DNA from: Anaerolineaceae bacterium
Lineage (GTDB): Bacteria; Chloroflexota; Anaerolineae; Anaerolineales; Anaerolineaceae
Direction: 5' to 3'
Assembly: GCA_029265815.1 (NCBI GenBank)
Contig: JAJUGU010000007.1
Coordinates: forward strand, 41,061 to 105,060
Length of the DNA stretch: 64,000 nt
Shown one piece after another: positions 23,983 through 31,955 of this stretch (positions are counted from its first letter, which is position 1; every line of letters begins with the position of its first letter). Both the position numbers and the translations under genes were made by a program. The notes beneath the pieces were generated by a model that searched no databases, was not told the DNA's origin, and was given only the letters and a program-made list of their open reading frames with translations.

Positions 23983-24465
23983 TTACTTTGCCTGAGAAAG
24001 TTTGGCAGCCGCATCTTCAACGGCTTCCACAATCTTCTCATAACCTGTGCAACGGCAGATGTTGCCGTCGATGGCTTCACGAATCTCGTCTTCAGAAGGA
24101 TTGGGATGTTCTTCCAGGAATGGGACGAGGGTCATTAAGAATCCGGGTGTGCAGAACCCGCATTGCAGAGCATGCTTATCCTTGAAGGATTGTTGCAGCG
24201 GATGTAGATGATCTGGGGTGCCGAGAGATTCGACTGTGCGAATTTCATGCCCGTTAGCCTGGACTGCAAAGATCAGACAGGAGCGTACGGGTTCGCCGTC
24301 GAAAAGGATCGTACAGGCACCGCAAATGCCGTGTTCACAACCAACGTGCGTACCAATCAGGCCAAGGTCGTGGCGCAGGAAGTCGCTTAACAATAAACGG
24401 GGTTCCACCTCGCGGTTATAGACTTTACCATTAACGGTTACGGAGATAGGAAATGTCTGGCTCAT
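23983..24465 (-). CDS. Molybdenum hydroxylase iron-sulfur subunit
   Basis: 160 residues carrying two [2Fe-2S] clusters that pass electrons from molybdenum to FAD. N-terminal plant-type cluster: GCEHGICGACTILFDGEPV with a fourth Cys in RSC. C-terminal four-helix cluster: LQCGFCTPGFLM and NICRCTGYE. Length and spacing are normal for CoxS/XdhC-type small subunits. It is separated by 1 bp from the FAD subunit gene and by 14 bp from the large subunit gene. Confidence 0.96.
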   Translation of the reverse strand: MSQTFPISVTVNGKVYNREVEPRLLLSDFLRHDLGLIGTHVGCEHGICGACTILFDGEPVRSCLIFAVQANGHEIRTVESLGTPDHLHPLQQSFKDKHALQCGFCTPGFLMTLVPFLEEHPNPSEDEIREAIDGNICRCTGYEKIVEAVEDAAAKLSQAK

Positions 24466-24466
24466 G

Positions 24467-25351
24467 TTATCCTCCTTTTTCTGCGCGAGCGAAGGCTTCG
24501 GTCAGTGAGCGTACGATCAAAACACGGGTAATTGAGCGCCTGTATTCAGCGGTACCATGCAAATCAGTAGCCGGGTCGATCTCAGAAGCAGCGGCTTCTT
24601 CTGCAACGGCTTCGATGGCTTCTGTTGTGGGTTTGTTACCGACCAGGATTTCGGATGCTTTTGTGGAAAGAATAGGCAGTTCCCCCACGCCCATCAAGAT
24701 CATGCGCACATCTTTGCAGTTATCTTTTTCATCAAGGGTGACAATGGATGCAACAGCTGCCTGAGCATACCCTCCATTTTGACGCGAGACCTGTTCGTAT
24801 CTTGCGCCAGTGCGTGCTGGTAACGGGTTAATCACAACTTCTGCGAGCATTTCATCCGGTTCAATGACAGTCATGAAGGGTCCAATGATCAAATCCGGAG
24901 CGTCTACCCAGCGATCTTCTTTGCCCTTACCTTTGATAAGGCATTTCATGTTCATAACCATGGAGATGCTTGGCAGTTGGCCGGCAGGGTCGGCATGTGC
25001 GATAGCGCCGCCGAAGGTTCCACGGCGTCTGATTTGAGGGTGGGCGATGAATTTAGCTACCTCTGGCAGCAGTGGAAAACGTTTGGCAACTTCAGGACTA
25101 TGCTCGACAGCGTAGACACGAGTCATCGTTCCGATGGCCAGCCCGCCTTCGGGGGTGGGTTTGATATAAGAGAGTTCAGGGATATTATTCAGATCCACCA
25201 ATGCGCCTGGTCTTGCCATCCGGAAGTTCATTGCTGCGATCAGACTTTGACCTCCAGCAAGTACCTTTCCGTTGTACCCAAGCTCTGCCAGTGTATCAAG
25301 CGCTTCTTCAACGCTCGTTGGAGCATAATAATCAAAATTTACTGGCTTCAT
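24467..25351 (-). CDS. Molybdenum hydroxylase FAD subunit
   Basis: 294 residues. It has the FAD-binding PCMH motifs KVLAGGQSLIAAMNFRMARP and RRRGTFGGAIAHADPAGQLP, and the CoxM/XdhB C-terminal domain. It takes electrons from the iron-sulfur subunit and gives them to NAD or a quinone. First gene of the hydroxylase operon, with an excellent ribosome binding site (AAAAGGAGG). The 137-bp gap to the next upstream gene holds a terminator and an AT-rich promoter region. Confidence 0.95.
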   Translation of the reverse strand: MKPVNFDYYAPTSVEEALDTLAELGYNGKVLAGGQSLIAAMNFRMARPGALVDLNNIPELSYIKPTPEGGLAIGTMTRVYAVEHSPEVAKRFPLLPEVAKFIAHPQIRRRGTFGGAIAHADPAGQLPSISMVMNMKCLIKGKGKEDRWVDAPDLIIGPFMTVIEPDEMLAEVVINPLPARTGARYEQVSRQNGGYAQAAVASIVTLDEKDNCKDVRMILMGVGELPILSTKASEILVGNKPTTEAIEAVAEEAAASEIDPATDLHGTAEYRRSITRVLIVRSLTEAFARAEKGG

Positions 25352-25440
25352 TTAAATACAACCTCCTTTTAAAATACGGAATAAATTACCCCGGTGTTTC
25401 GCATCTAGGATTGTATCAAAAGGCTTGAAAAAAATACAGA

Positions 25441-25474
25441 AAACCTTCAGGGGAATTTTTCCCCTGAAGGTTTT
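25441..25474. terminator. Bidirectional-looking terminator after the cyclase gene
   Basis: CCTTCAGGGGAA (25444-25455) and TTCCCCTGAAGG (25459-25470) form a 12-bp stem with T/A runs on both sides. It lies 15 bp after the stop of the cyclase gene and divides the fdrA operon from the hydroxylase operon. Confidence 0.8.
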
Positions 25475-25488
25475 ATCAATTCGCTGCA

Positions 25489-27156
25489 TTATTCTTTGAA
25501 GGCTACGAAGCGGCCCCACATCGATTCAGCTTCCATGGCTCTCTGTAAGTAGCAGCCGATGTAGTAGCGGCCGCTCTTGGCGGTGGCGAGATCACCAGCC
25601 AGGTTTTCGGCATGCACGATCGTGTGCGGGAACAGGTTAAGGTGCATATCCTGGTAGTAATCTTTCAGAGGATACAGCTGGTCCCAATCCTTGCCGAAAT
25701 CTTTGATCAACTTGGCGTTTGCTTCAGCAAATGTCTTCGGGTGCCAGATGCGCATGATGGTGTTCATCGGGTGGTCAGCTGAAACGGCGTCGACACCGAT
25801 CCATTTGATCTTCATCTTAATCGCCCAGGCTGAGAAGTCGGGGGAAGGACCCGGGTGCTTCACCATGTAGCGGAATTCATCAGAATCCTTGCTGTTCCAT
25901 CCAAACTTGTGCCAGCCGGTCTTGATGATGAGGATGTCGCCTTCGCGAACTTCCACTTTATCCATAATCATCTTCGGTGTGTAAACGCTGGAATCGCTCA
26001 CGACATCAGAAATGTCAGCGATGACGCCAGGTCCAACCCAGTCTGACAGGGGAACTTCACCGATGGTGCGGCCATTGGGATAGAAGTGCTTCTCGCCATC
26101 CATGTGTGTGCCGAGGTGGATGCTCGCATTGCAGATGGAACCATTGCGGCCCATACCGAAGTACTGGCCACCCACACGTTTGGTGTAGGTAACGGTCAGA
26201 GGAACGTAGTTTAACCACTGCGGGGTCTGAACGCTGAACGGAACGGTCATATCGATCATTTCAGATTTCTTCATGGCGGCCATGAAGTCATCTTCCGACA
26301 TTCCATCCGGGGCTGTCCATGCAAACACACGGCTCCAGGCAGTCTCGACTTCTTTGAATGGGATCGGCATGATGCAGATCCACGCGCGTTTATTCTTGAG
26401 CTTGTCGATATCGCCAACGATCGCTTCGGCAAGCACGAGGTGCTTCTTGGGCATTTCGATGTGGGTCAGGTTGTAGTACTCACCCTGCGGGAAGGTTTCG
26501 TCCCAGGTTTTACCGGTTTCTTTCTTGAGTTTTTCTTCAGCCAGCTTGAAGTGATCTTCGTGCCAGCGGCGAATGGGGGTGTTCATTGGATGTTCGGCAG
26601 CGCCGCAATCCACACCGATGACTTTCAATTCCATATCCATAGCCCACCTGTAAAACTCCATGGAGGGGCCTGGATGGCGAACGAGGAAGCCGAATTCCTT
26701 GCTCTCAACGCCACCCTGGGCTGCGGGATTGGTCACATCGGGTTGATCCCACGAATACTTGTGGTAGCCAGTGTTAACGATGAGAATGTCACCCTTCTTG
26801 ACTTCCACTTTGCTGAGAATCATCTCAGGGGTGTAAATGCTGTAATCGGAAACGAGATCAGAAATATCAGCAACAACACCCGGGCCGCAGAGATCGGTAA
26901 GGGGGATATCGGCAATGGCGCGTCCACCGGAATGGAAGGCTGTTTCACCAACGAGGTGAGTTCCGACTGTGTTGCTCCAATTCAGGATCTGGCCGTTTGC
27001 TCCTTGGCCGCCGCCATAAGCACCGGTTACACGTTTGAAGAAATGCACCTCAAGTGATTTCTCATGCGGGTGGGGAGGAGTGAAAATACTGCATTTCTGA
27101 GTCAGGTCATACAGTTTTGCGTTCGTCAACATCTTAATAAAATCTTCTCGATTCAT
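25489..27156 (-). CDS. Tandem-domain cyclase-family (PF04199-type) hydrolase
   Basis: 555 residues made of two homologous cyclase/kynurenine-formamidase domains (about 1-280 and 285-555). The second has the complete metal motif HLGTHMD (His347, His351, Asp353) and GEKHFYPNGRTIGEVPL. The first has TVGTHLV at the same place, so the first His and the Asp are lost (Thr63, Val69) while GTH is kept. Both keep downstream GVD...HPMNT blocks. Members open amide or lactone rings or hydrolyse formamides. It ends the fdrA-allG operon, so it probably acts on a ureide or cyclic imide that feeds those enzymes; substrate not known. Confidence 0.85.
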   Translation of the reverse strand: MNREDFIKMLTNAKLYDLTQKCSIFTPPHPHEKSLEVHFFKRVTGAYGGGQGANGQILNWSNTVGTHLVGETAFHSGGRAIADIPLTDLCGPGVVADISDLVSDYSIYTPEMILSKVEVKKGDILIVNTGYHKYSWDQPDVTNPAAQGGVESKEFGFLVRHPGPSMEFYRWAMDMELKVIGVDCGAAEHPMNTPIRRWHEDHFKLAEEKLKKETGKTWDETFPQGEYYNLTHIEMPKKHLVLAEAIVGDIDKLKNKRAWICIMPIPFKEVETAWSRVFAWTAPDGMSEDDFMAAMKKSEMIDMTVPFSVQTPQWLNYVPLTVTYTKRVGGQYFGMGRNGSICNASIHLGTHMDGEKHFYPNGRTIGEVPLSDWVGPGVIADISDVVSDSSVYTPKMIMDKVEVREGDILIIKTGWHKFGWNSKDSDEFRYMVKHPGPSPDFSAWAIKMKIKWIGVDAVSADHPMNTIMRIWHPKTFAEANAKLIKDFGKDWDQLYPLKDYYQDMHLNLFPHTIVHAENLAGDLATAKSGRYYIGCYLQRAMEAESMWGRFVAFKE

Positions 27157-27183
27157 TTCTACTCCTTGATTTATAAGATTGAT

Positions 27184-28431
27184 TTAATTGAAACCGTACT
27201 TGTCAGCGAAGGCGATCAACGCGTCTTCGAAGCATTTCATCGGAGCGGAAACAACGCCAGCGCCAACCTGTCCGACACCCGGGTCCTTGTGGGCAACGCC
27301 GGTGTTTACGCGCGGGGTGATTTGCTTTTCAACGACTTTGCGGATATCTACGCCAGTGGGGGTTCCGCGGAAATCGAGGAAGGGGATGGTGAACTGTTTG
27401 TGTTCAGCTTCGGTGATTTCGTACATATCCAGCGTGGTTTCAATGGCATCCTTGGGTGCGCCACCGATGAAGGTCACCAGGGCGGGTGCAGTTGCCATTG
27501 CAAATCCACCGATACCAGCGGTTTCAGTGATCACACTGTCACCGATGTCGGGGCAGGCATCTTTTTCAGTAAAGCCAGGGAAGTAGAGTGATTTAACCAT
27601 TGGAGATGGAGCGGTAAACCACTGATCTCCAAGGCCGCTCACGCGGATACCCCAATCCGTACCATTGCGTGCCATTGTTGTAACAATTGTGCTTCCTTCC
27701 ACATTGTGGCCAGCATAAGTCATGGTTTTGCAGCCAGCCATAACAGGATTAAGAATGCTGAGCGCATTATCACCAAGGAACTTGATGACATCAAACGCGG
27801 TGGCGGTGTCTTTGGCAGTTTTTGCAATGAAGGGAGCCAGCTGAGTTGTCCAGAGGATGGATGCTGCATCCAGGCGGTTGTGACCGTCATCACCCATGTG
27901 CAGGGCCTTGGAGAGGATCGCGCGAAGGTCGATACCACCAGCGGCCTCTATAGCAGCTTTTACAGTGGGTCCAAGGACTGATTCCATCCAGCGCAGCTTA
28001 GCGAGAACGTCGTCACTGTATGCACCCATGCGAAGCACTTTACCGCGACCTTCATTCAGGTTGCCAAAACACTTAATGTTGTGCGTCTGATTTTCAACAA
28101 CATATACAAGCTGTGAGGGGGCGATCACGCCAGCCATAGGTCCTGTAGCCATATGATCATGGCAGGGTGAAAATTCGATTTTGCCTGATTTGAGCAGTTT
28201 TTCAGCTTCTTCAGCGGTTTTCGCTTTGCCTTCAAAGAGGCAGGCACCGATCATGGCACCTTTAATCGGGCCAGACATTCTTTCCCATGTGACCGGAGGA
28301 CCAGCGTGTAGGAACATGTTTTCATGCATACCGGGAATCACATCCAGTGCTTTGGCCATGGTAGTGACAACCGGACGCGCTTCCATAAACCTTTCAACTG
28401 CATAAGCGTTTGCTTTCTCAATATCAACCAT
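27184..28431 (-). CDS. allG: DUF1116 protein, AllG/YlbE-like oxamate carbamoyltransferase subunit
   Basis: 415 residues, near the usual 420. Matches the YlbE pattern: RPVVTTMAKALDVIPGMHEN, LHAGPPVTWERMSGPIKGA, GPMAGVIAPSQLVYVV and GIGGFAMATAPALVTFIGG. In E. coli the protein is one of three (AllF, AllG, AllH) making up the carbamoyltransferase that splits carbamoyl-oxamate (oxalurate) during anaerobic allantoin use. Here it follows fdrA/allF by 37 bp with a GGAGGAATAAAC start. No AllH (DUF2877) gene or carbamate kinase is seen in this window, so the reaction may differ. Confidence 0.88.
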   Translation of the reverse strand: MVDIEKANAYAVERFMEARPVVTTMAKALDVIPGMHENMFLHAGPPVTWERMSGPIKGAMIGACLFEGKAKTAEEAEKLLKSGKIEFSPCHDHMATGPMAGVIAPSQLVYVVENQTHNIKCFGNLNEGRGKVLRMGAYSDDVLAKLRWMESVLGPTVKAAIEAAGGIDLRAILSKALHMGDDGHNRLDAASILWTTQLAPFIAKTAKDTATAFDVIKFLGDNALSILNPVMAGCKTMTYAGHNVEGSTIVTTMARNGTDWGIRVSGLGDQWFTAPSPMVKSLYFPGFTEKDACPDIGDSVITETAGIGGFAMATAPALVTFIGGAPKDAIETTLDMYEITEAEHKQFTIPFLDFRGTPTGVDIRKVVEKQITPRVNTGVAHKDPGVGQVGAGVVSAPMKCFEDALIAFADKYGFN

Positions 28432-28468
28432 GTTTATTCCTCCAGGTAATAAAATTAGGTAACTGACT

Positions 28469-30208
28469 CTATTTCTTCACAGGTGCTTTCATCTTTTGCA
28501 GAATGTTCATCAACTTTTCGTTGCCACCCGCAGGGGGTTTCCATTCAACTTGAATGCAGGGAGCGCCCTGATCCTTAATGTTTGTATAGAAGGATTCCAG
28601 GCCAACGTTTATGCACGACAACGGTTTCTTTAAGTTTTCAAGATCGACAGGTTTACCAACGGCTTTTTCTTCAACGACATCACGTTCGGCGAGAGCGCGC
28701 ATGATACGGCCAACGTAGCGGCAGACTACTTCGTTGCTGGTGTCAACAATCGCACCGGCAGCCTTGAGCTGCGCGATCTGGTCGTTAAGGTTCTGCGGAT
28801 CTTCGTCAGTACCCGTGGCAACACACACAACTTCAAGGTGACGTCCGGCATTCTTGGCTTCCGCGATGCATTTGGCAATGGCCGGTGCAATCTCACTGGC
28901 CGGATTGGGATGAGAACCATAACCGATCACGACATCCAGCATGATCACTGCCACTTCAGGATCACGGGCTTCTTCATATAACCTGCGAATACGGAGTTCG
29001 TTATCCATCATCGGGTGCAGGCGGCCCTGGGTGAATTCATCTTCGCCAAGGTCGACAATGCAATTTTCCTGACTTACAAAAGCATCAGGAAGCTGGTTTT
29101 CTTTGTTGATTGGTGAATTTGCTAAAACTTTGGGCATATAACCGGCCAGGATGTGCTGGGCTTCGTAAGCCAGTGTGCCGCCTGAGAACAGACCGCGGAA
29201 GTATTTCTGTTCTTTGGTGAACTTCTTGATGGGCAGATCTTCGTCGCCGGTAAGTGTGGGGGGATTATTGGCCAGCTCAACAGCCAGGCGTGCCGCGTCA
29301 TCGAGACCAGTTGCGAAGAAGAGGTTTCCATCGCGTGTGGTGGTAATGGGGCGGGCGATAAAGTTGACTACAACTGGTTTTCCGGCTTTACGTGCTTTTT
29401 TCAATACCTCTTCGGCAACTTTTGCCGCAGGTGGTTTGGAGGTAAGTACGATCACCTTGGTATCAGGGTCGCGGGCGAGAACGTCGAGACCCATGAGGAA
29501 GGTTATGGCGCCGACGCTTTCCTTGAGGTCGCGTCCACCGGTGCCGATACCGAAGGTGATACCGCTATTCAACTGGTGAATTCTGGAGGAAACTTGCTGT
29601 AGACCAGTTCCTGCAGCCGCAACAATTCCGATCGGCCCTTTGCGAACCTTGTTGGCAAACGCCATTCCGATACCATCTACGATAGCTGTACCGCAATCGG
29701 GGCCCATAACCAGTAAACCAAGTTCGCGGGCTTCCTTTTTGAGTTCGATCTCATTTTCAATTGAAACATTGTCGCTGAAAAGGTGAACATGTTTTCCCAG
29801 GCGCAGGCACTCGCGGGTAACTGCTGTTGCATAACGGCCAGCTACCGATACGATTACCCAACCGGCATCCGGGGCTGCCTCAACTGCTGATTCGATGGAA
29901 CGCGGTCGATACTCGTCGCCTCCCTGTGATTTTCTGGCAGCCAGCAGGCTGTCAACCTGAGCTAACGCATCATCAGCAGCTTTTTCATTTTCTGCTTTAA
30001 TCACGATCGCAAGTTCATCAGGCTTGGCTGCTTTGACTTCTGGGGTATCCAATCCGATATGGGCAAGTAACTCTTTGTTAGAGTCTGTACCCATTACAAC
30101 ACCGGTATCCAATACACCGGGCAACTCAGCCAGTGATCGCTGAAGCATCATCAGCTTGGCAGAGTCATAATACACACCACTTCGAATTTGAGTTTTATAA
30201 GTTGCCAT
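28469..30208 (-). CDS. fdrA: FdrA/AllF-like protein, acyl-CoA-synthetase fold
   Basis: About 579 residues. Features of the FdrA family: LGLLVMGPDCGTAIVDG, GIVAAAGTGLQQVSSRIHQL, GIGTGGRDLKESVGAITFL (CoA-ligase-like domains) and a C-terminal second lobe with MLDVVIGYGSHPNPASE. In E. coli FdrA (AllF) works with AllG and AllH as oxamate carbamoyltransferase. I set the start at ATG 30208, five bases after AGGAG; the longer frame from 30244 begins inside the leader. First gene of a three-gene operon preceded by a promoter and a structured leader. Confidence 0.9.
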   Translation of the reverse strand: MATYKTQIRSGVYYDSAKLMMLQRSLAELPGVLDTGVVMGTDSNKELLAHIGLDTPEVKAAKPDELAIVIKAENEKAADDALAQVDSLLAARKSQGGDEYRPRSIESAVEAAPDAGWVIVSVAGRYATAVTRECLRLGKHVHLFSDNVSIENEIELKKEARELGLLVMGPDCGTAIVDGIGMAFANKVRKGPIGIVAAAGTGLQQVSSRIHQLNSGITFGIGTGGRDLKESVGAITFLMGLDVLARDPDTKVIVLTSKPPAAKVAEEVLKKARKAGKPVVVNFIARPITTTRDGNLFFATGLDDAARLAVELANNPPTLTGDEDLPIKKFTKEQKYFRGLFSGGTLAYEAQHILAGYMPKVLANSPINKENQLPDAFVSQENCIVDLGEDEFTQGRLHPMMDNELRIRRLYEEARDPEVAVIMLDVVIGYGSHPNPASEIAPAIAKCIAEAKNAGRHLEVVCVATGTDEDPQNLNDQIAQLKAAGAIVDTSNEVVCRYVGRIMRALAERDVVEEKAVGKPVDLENLKKPLSCINVGLESFYTNIKDQGAPCIQVEWKPPAGGNEKLMNILQKMKAPVKK

Positions 30209-30256
30209 CATCGCTCCTGAGAGATGAAATATATAGGTTGCCATTCAACCACGACA

Positions 30257-30380
30257 CGGGCATCAGGGTTTATGTGCCCGCAATACCCGCATCAGCTTCA
30301 TAATTGTTGAAACCATGTGCTTTTTCACTGTAATTTGATATTTTTTCAATGGGTTCCAGTGAATGAAGCAAACGGGCACA
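30257..30380 (-). ncRNA. Candidate structured leader RNA (riboswitch-like) of the fdrA operon
   Basis: Transcribed leftward from the promoter at 30385-30414. Helix P1 would pair the very 5' end (plus-strand complement at 30373-30380) with 30273-30280, eight perfect pairs (TGTGCCCG with CGGGCACA). Inside it P2 (GCTTCAT/ATGAAGC, plus 30363-30369 with 30295-30301) stacks directly on P3 (TCACTG/CAGTGA, plus 30357-30362 with 30325-30330). The 3' strand of P1 can instead pair with TGCCCG just downstream (plus 30257-30262), giving a second, exclusive hairpin. This is the architecture of a ligand-sensing leader. I could not match it to a known class. The effect would be on translation or elongation, since no T-tract follows. 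Confidence 0.5.
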
Positions 30381-30384
30381 TTTC

Positions 30385-30414
30385 ACTATATCACGATTGA
30401 AATGGACGCGTCAA
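30385..30414 (-). promoter_or_regulatory. Promoter of the fdrA-allG-cyclase operon
   Basis: Minus-strand TTGACG (plus 30409-30414), 18-bp spacer, TATAGT (plus 30385-30390). The predicted start near 30379 falls at the 5' end of the structured leader. Confidence 0.55.
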
Positions 30415-30460
30415 ATAATCTTAATCTATTAATATTACTGACAAACAACATATCAAAAAA

Positions 30461-30496
30461 ACCTCCTCTTTTACCAAGATGGCAAGGGAGAGGAGG
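30461..30496 (-). terminator. Intrinsic terminator after the GNAT-like gene
   Basis: On the minus strand CCTCCTCT and AGAGGAGG (plus 30489-30496 and 30462-30469) pair and are followed by seven T residues. Confidence 0.85.
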
Positions 30497-30521
30497 CTAA
30501 TTGACTCATGGTATCAGTGAA

Positions 30522-31247
30522 TTACAGGTCAATAGTTTCAGGAACGCGGAAGACAGCGTTGGCTTTCTTGACTTCGGGTGAAACGTCGAAGCTCAGATCC
30601 TGACCGATAACTTCTTTGATGTAATTCTTGACACGTTTCTGCCAGTTTTCCTGATCCAGATAGAAGATCTTGGCGCCACCGAGTTCGTGCTGCATCTGGG
30701 GATACGGTTTGGTAGGCTGTGCCATTGAAAGGCCTGCCATTCTCCAACCGTTGTAGCTTTCGAAGGTGGACCACCACTCTTTGACTTTGAGCATTTCCAT
30801 TGCGTAGTAGGTTTTGGCGTAGTACATCGGCCAGCCAAGGCGAGCCTTGCGGGAGAAGGTAAGTGTATGCAGGCTGACGGCTACGTTTTCATCCCAGACA
30901 CGGCCGTTTGCGAAGCCTAGCCATTCACCATCAACGAGACCCATCAGGGTGAAGGGATCTTTTAGACGGTGGCGGATGAGAGCGAGAATTTCACCATAAA
31001 CACGGACCCCAACGATATCATAGAAGTCTTTTTCAACTTTCATGACTTTCTCGAGGTAACCAAGCGCTGGTTTGATATCGCTTTCTTGAATGGAGCGGAT
31101 ATAAAGAATGCGGCCGTCTTTAAGGGTAATTTGGGCATCTGGCCAGGGCGGGAGATTCATCGGGGGTGCTTGAAGAATTGCTTCGATTTCGCGCACGTCG
31201 ATTTTCATCTCTTCGGTAGAAACAGGGGTTGGGAGATCTACTTTCAT
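30522..31247 (-). CDS. GNAT-like protein, function unknown
   Basis: 241 residues. A middle section (about 48-215) has the strand-helix order of a GNAT acyltransferase: ILYIRSIQESDIKPALGYLE, GVRVYGEILALIRHRLKDPF, LMGLVDGEWLGFANGRV, then YAMEMLKVKEWWSTFESYNG where the usual CoA pyrophosphate loop is not clearly kept. It may be a divergent acyltransferase or a non-catalytic relative. It is a one-gene unit with its own promoter and terminator, oriented like fdrA directly downstream. It does not look like the missing AllH (DUF2877) subunit. Ribosome binding site AAAGGATT precedes the ATG. Confidence 0.6.
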   Translation of the reverse strand: MKVDLPTPVSTEEMKIDVREIEAILQAPPMNLPPWPDAQITLKDGRILYIRSIQESDIKPALGYLEKVMKVEKDFYDIVGVRVYGEILALIRHRLKDPFTLMGLVDGEWLGFANGRVWDENVAVSLHTLTFSRKARLGWPMYYAKTYYAMEMLKVKEWWSTFESYNGWRMAGLSMAQPTKPYPQMQHELGGAKIFYLDQENWQKRVKNYIKEVIGQDLSFDVSPEVKKANAVFRVPETIDL

Positions 31248-31579
31248 TTCTAATCCTTTTCTAAAAGATGATATTTTTTACTGCAAAAAGAGTATAGCAT
31301 TCGCAGATACCTAAGTCAATCAAACCTCATTCGAATGGAATAAATCGGGACTTATGTAATGTATAGGGGTATGTTATTAATCTCAATAATCGGGAACTTT
31401 GTTACCCATTAATTTAGCCCCGTTGGAATAATCTCAGGTTTTGATTCGATTAGCATTTTGAATAAACTGGATTATCAAAACGAATAGTCTTAAATGATTC
31501 TACGAAAGCCAGTAAAATGAAACCATGTTTCTAACTCTTTCCTCATTAACACTCACTAATAATTCACAAGAGAGGGTAA
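31248..31579. promoter_or_regulatory. 332-bp divergent promoter region
   Basis: For the leftward GNAT-like gene: TTGACT (minus; plus 31314-31319), 17-bp spacer, TATACT (plus 31291-31296). A perfect palindrome CATTCGAATG (31328-31337) lies just upstream of the -35 box, and CATTCG recurs at 31298. For the rightward gene at 31580 I see only a ribosome binding site (AGAGAGGG). No further gene or RNA is visible; the region is AT-rich. Confidence 0.5.
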
Positions 31580-31894
31580 ATGGACGATAGACAATATTTG
31601 TTGACGGTGTTTTTTAAACACGATCAATCCAAGAATCTGGATGAGATCCAGACGCTCCTGCGAGAGTCAGGATTCTGGAGGGATTTTCCTCCAGAGGGGA
31701 TTGAGATTGTTTCGTGGTATGTCATGATGGGTATTGGCCACGTGGTAACGCTTTGCGTTCCATCTTCACGTCTGCGTGAATTGAATATGATCATCGAAAA
31801 GAAAGCCTGGAAAGCTTTTAGCACCGAGTTCTATGCCACCTACGATTTTGCTCCTTATTACCAACAATTTCATCAGGATTCCTTGAAACAATAA
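31580..31894 (+). CDS. Small conserved protein, dimeric alpha/beta-barrel-like
   Basis: 104 residues. The pattern (LLTVFFKHDQSKNLDEIQTLL, EIVSWYVMMGIGHVVTLCVP, RLRELNMIIEKKAWKAF, FYATYDF) suggests a ferredoxin-like single domain as in small isomerases or EthD/monooxygenase-like proteins. I cannot name the function. It is a monocistronic rightward gene between two leftward operons, with a terminator 16 bp behind it. Confidence 0.6.
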   Translation: MDDRQYLLTVFFKHDQSKNLDEIQTLLRESGFWRDFPPEGIEIVSWYVMMGIGHVVTLCVPSSRLRELNMIIEKKAWKAFSTEFYATYDFAPYYQQFHQDSLKQ

Positions 31895-31910
31895 CCTGAA
31901 ATTAAAAGAA

Positions 31911-31934
31911 AGGCAGCCAAAGGCTGCCTTTTGT
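31911..31934. terminator. Bidirectional terminator between convergent genes
   Basis: AGGCAGCC (31911-31918), AAA loop, GGCTGCCT (31922-31929), followed by TTTGT on the plus strand and by a T-rich stretch on the minus strand. It serves both the small gene at 31580 and the aldehyde dehydrogenase at 31956. Confidence 0.85.
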
Positions 31935-31955
31935 GGTCTTTATTGTGATGAAATC

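Noticed and set aside
30522..31247. Missing AllH/YlbF (DUF2877) subunit
   Set aside because: The sequence reads as a GNAT-like fold and shows none of the DUF2877 features I would expect. It also has its own terminator before fdrA.
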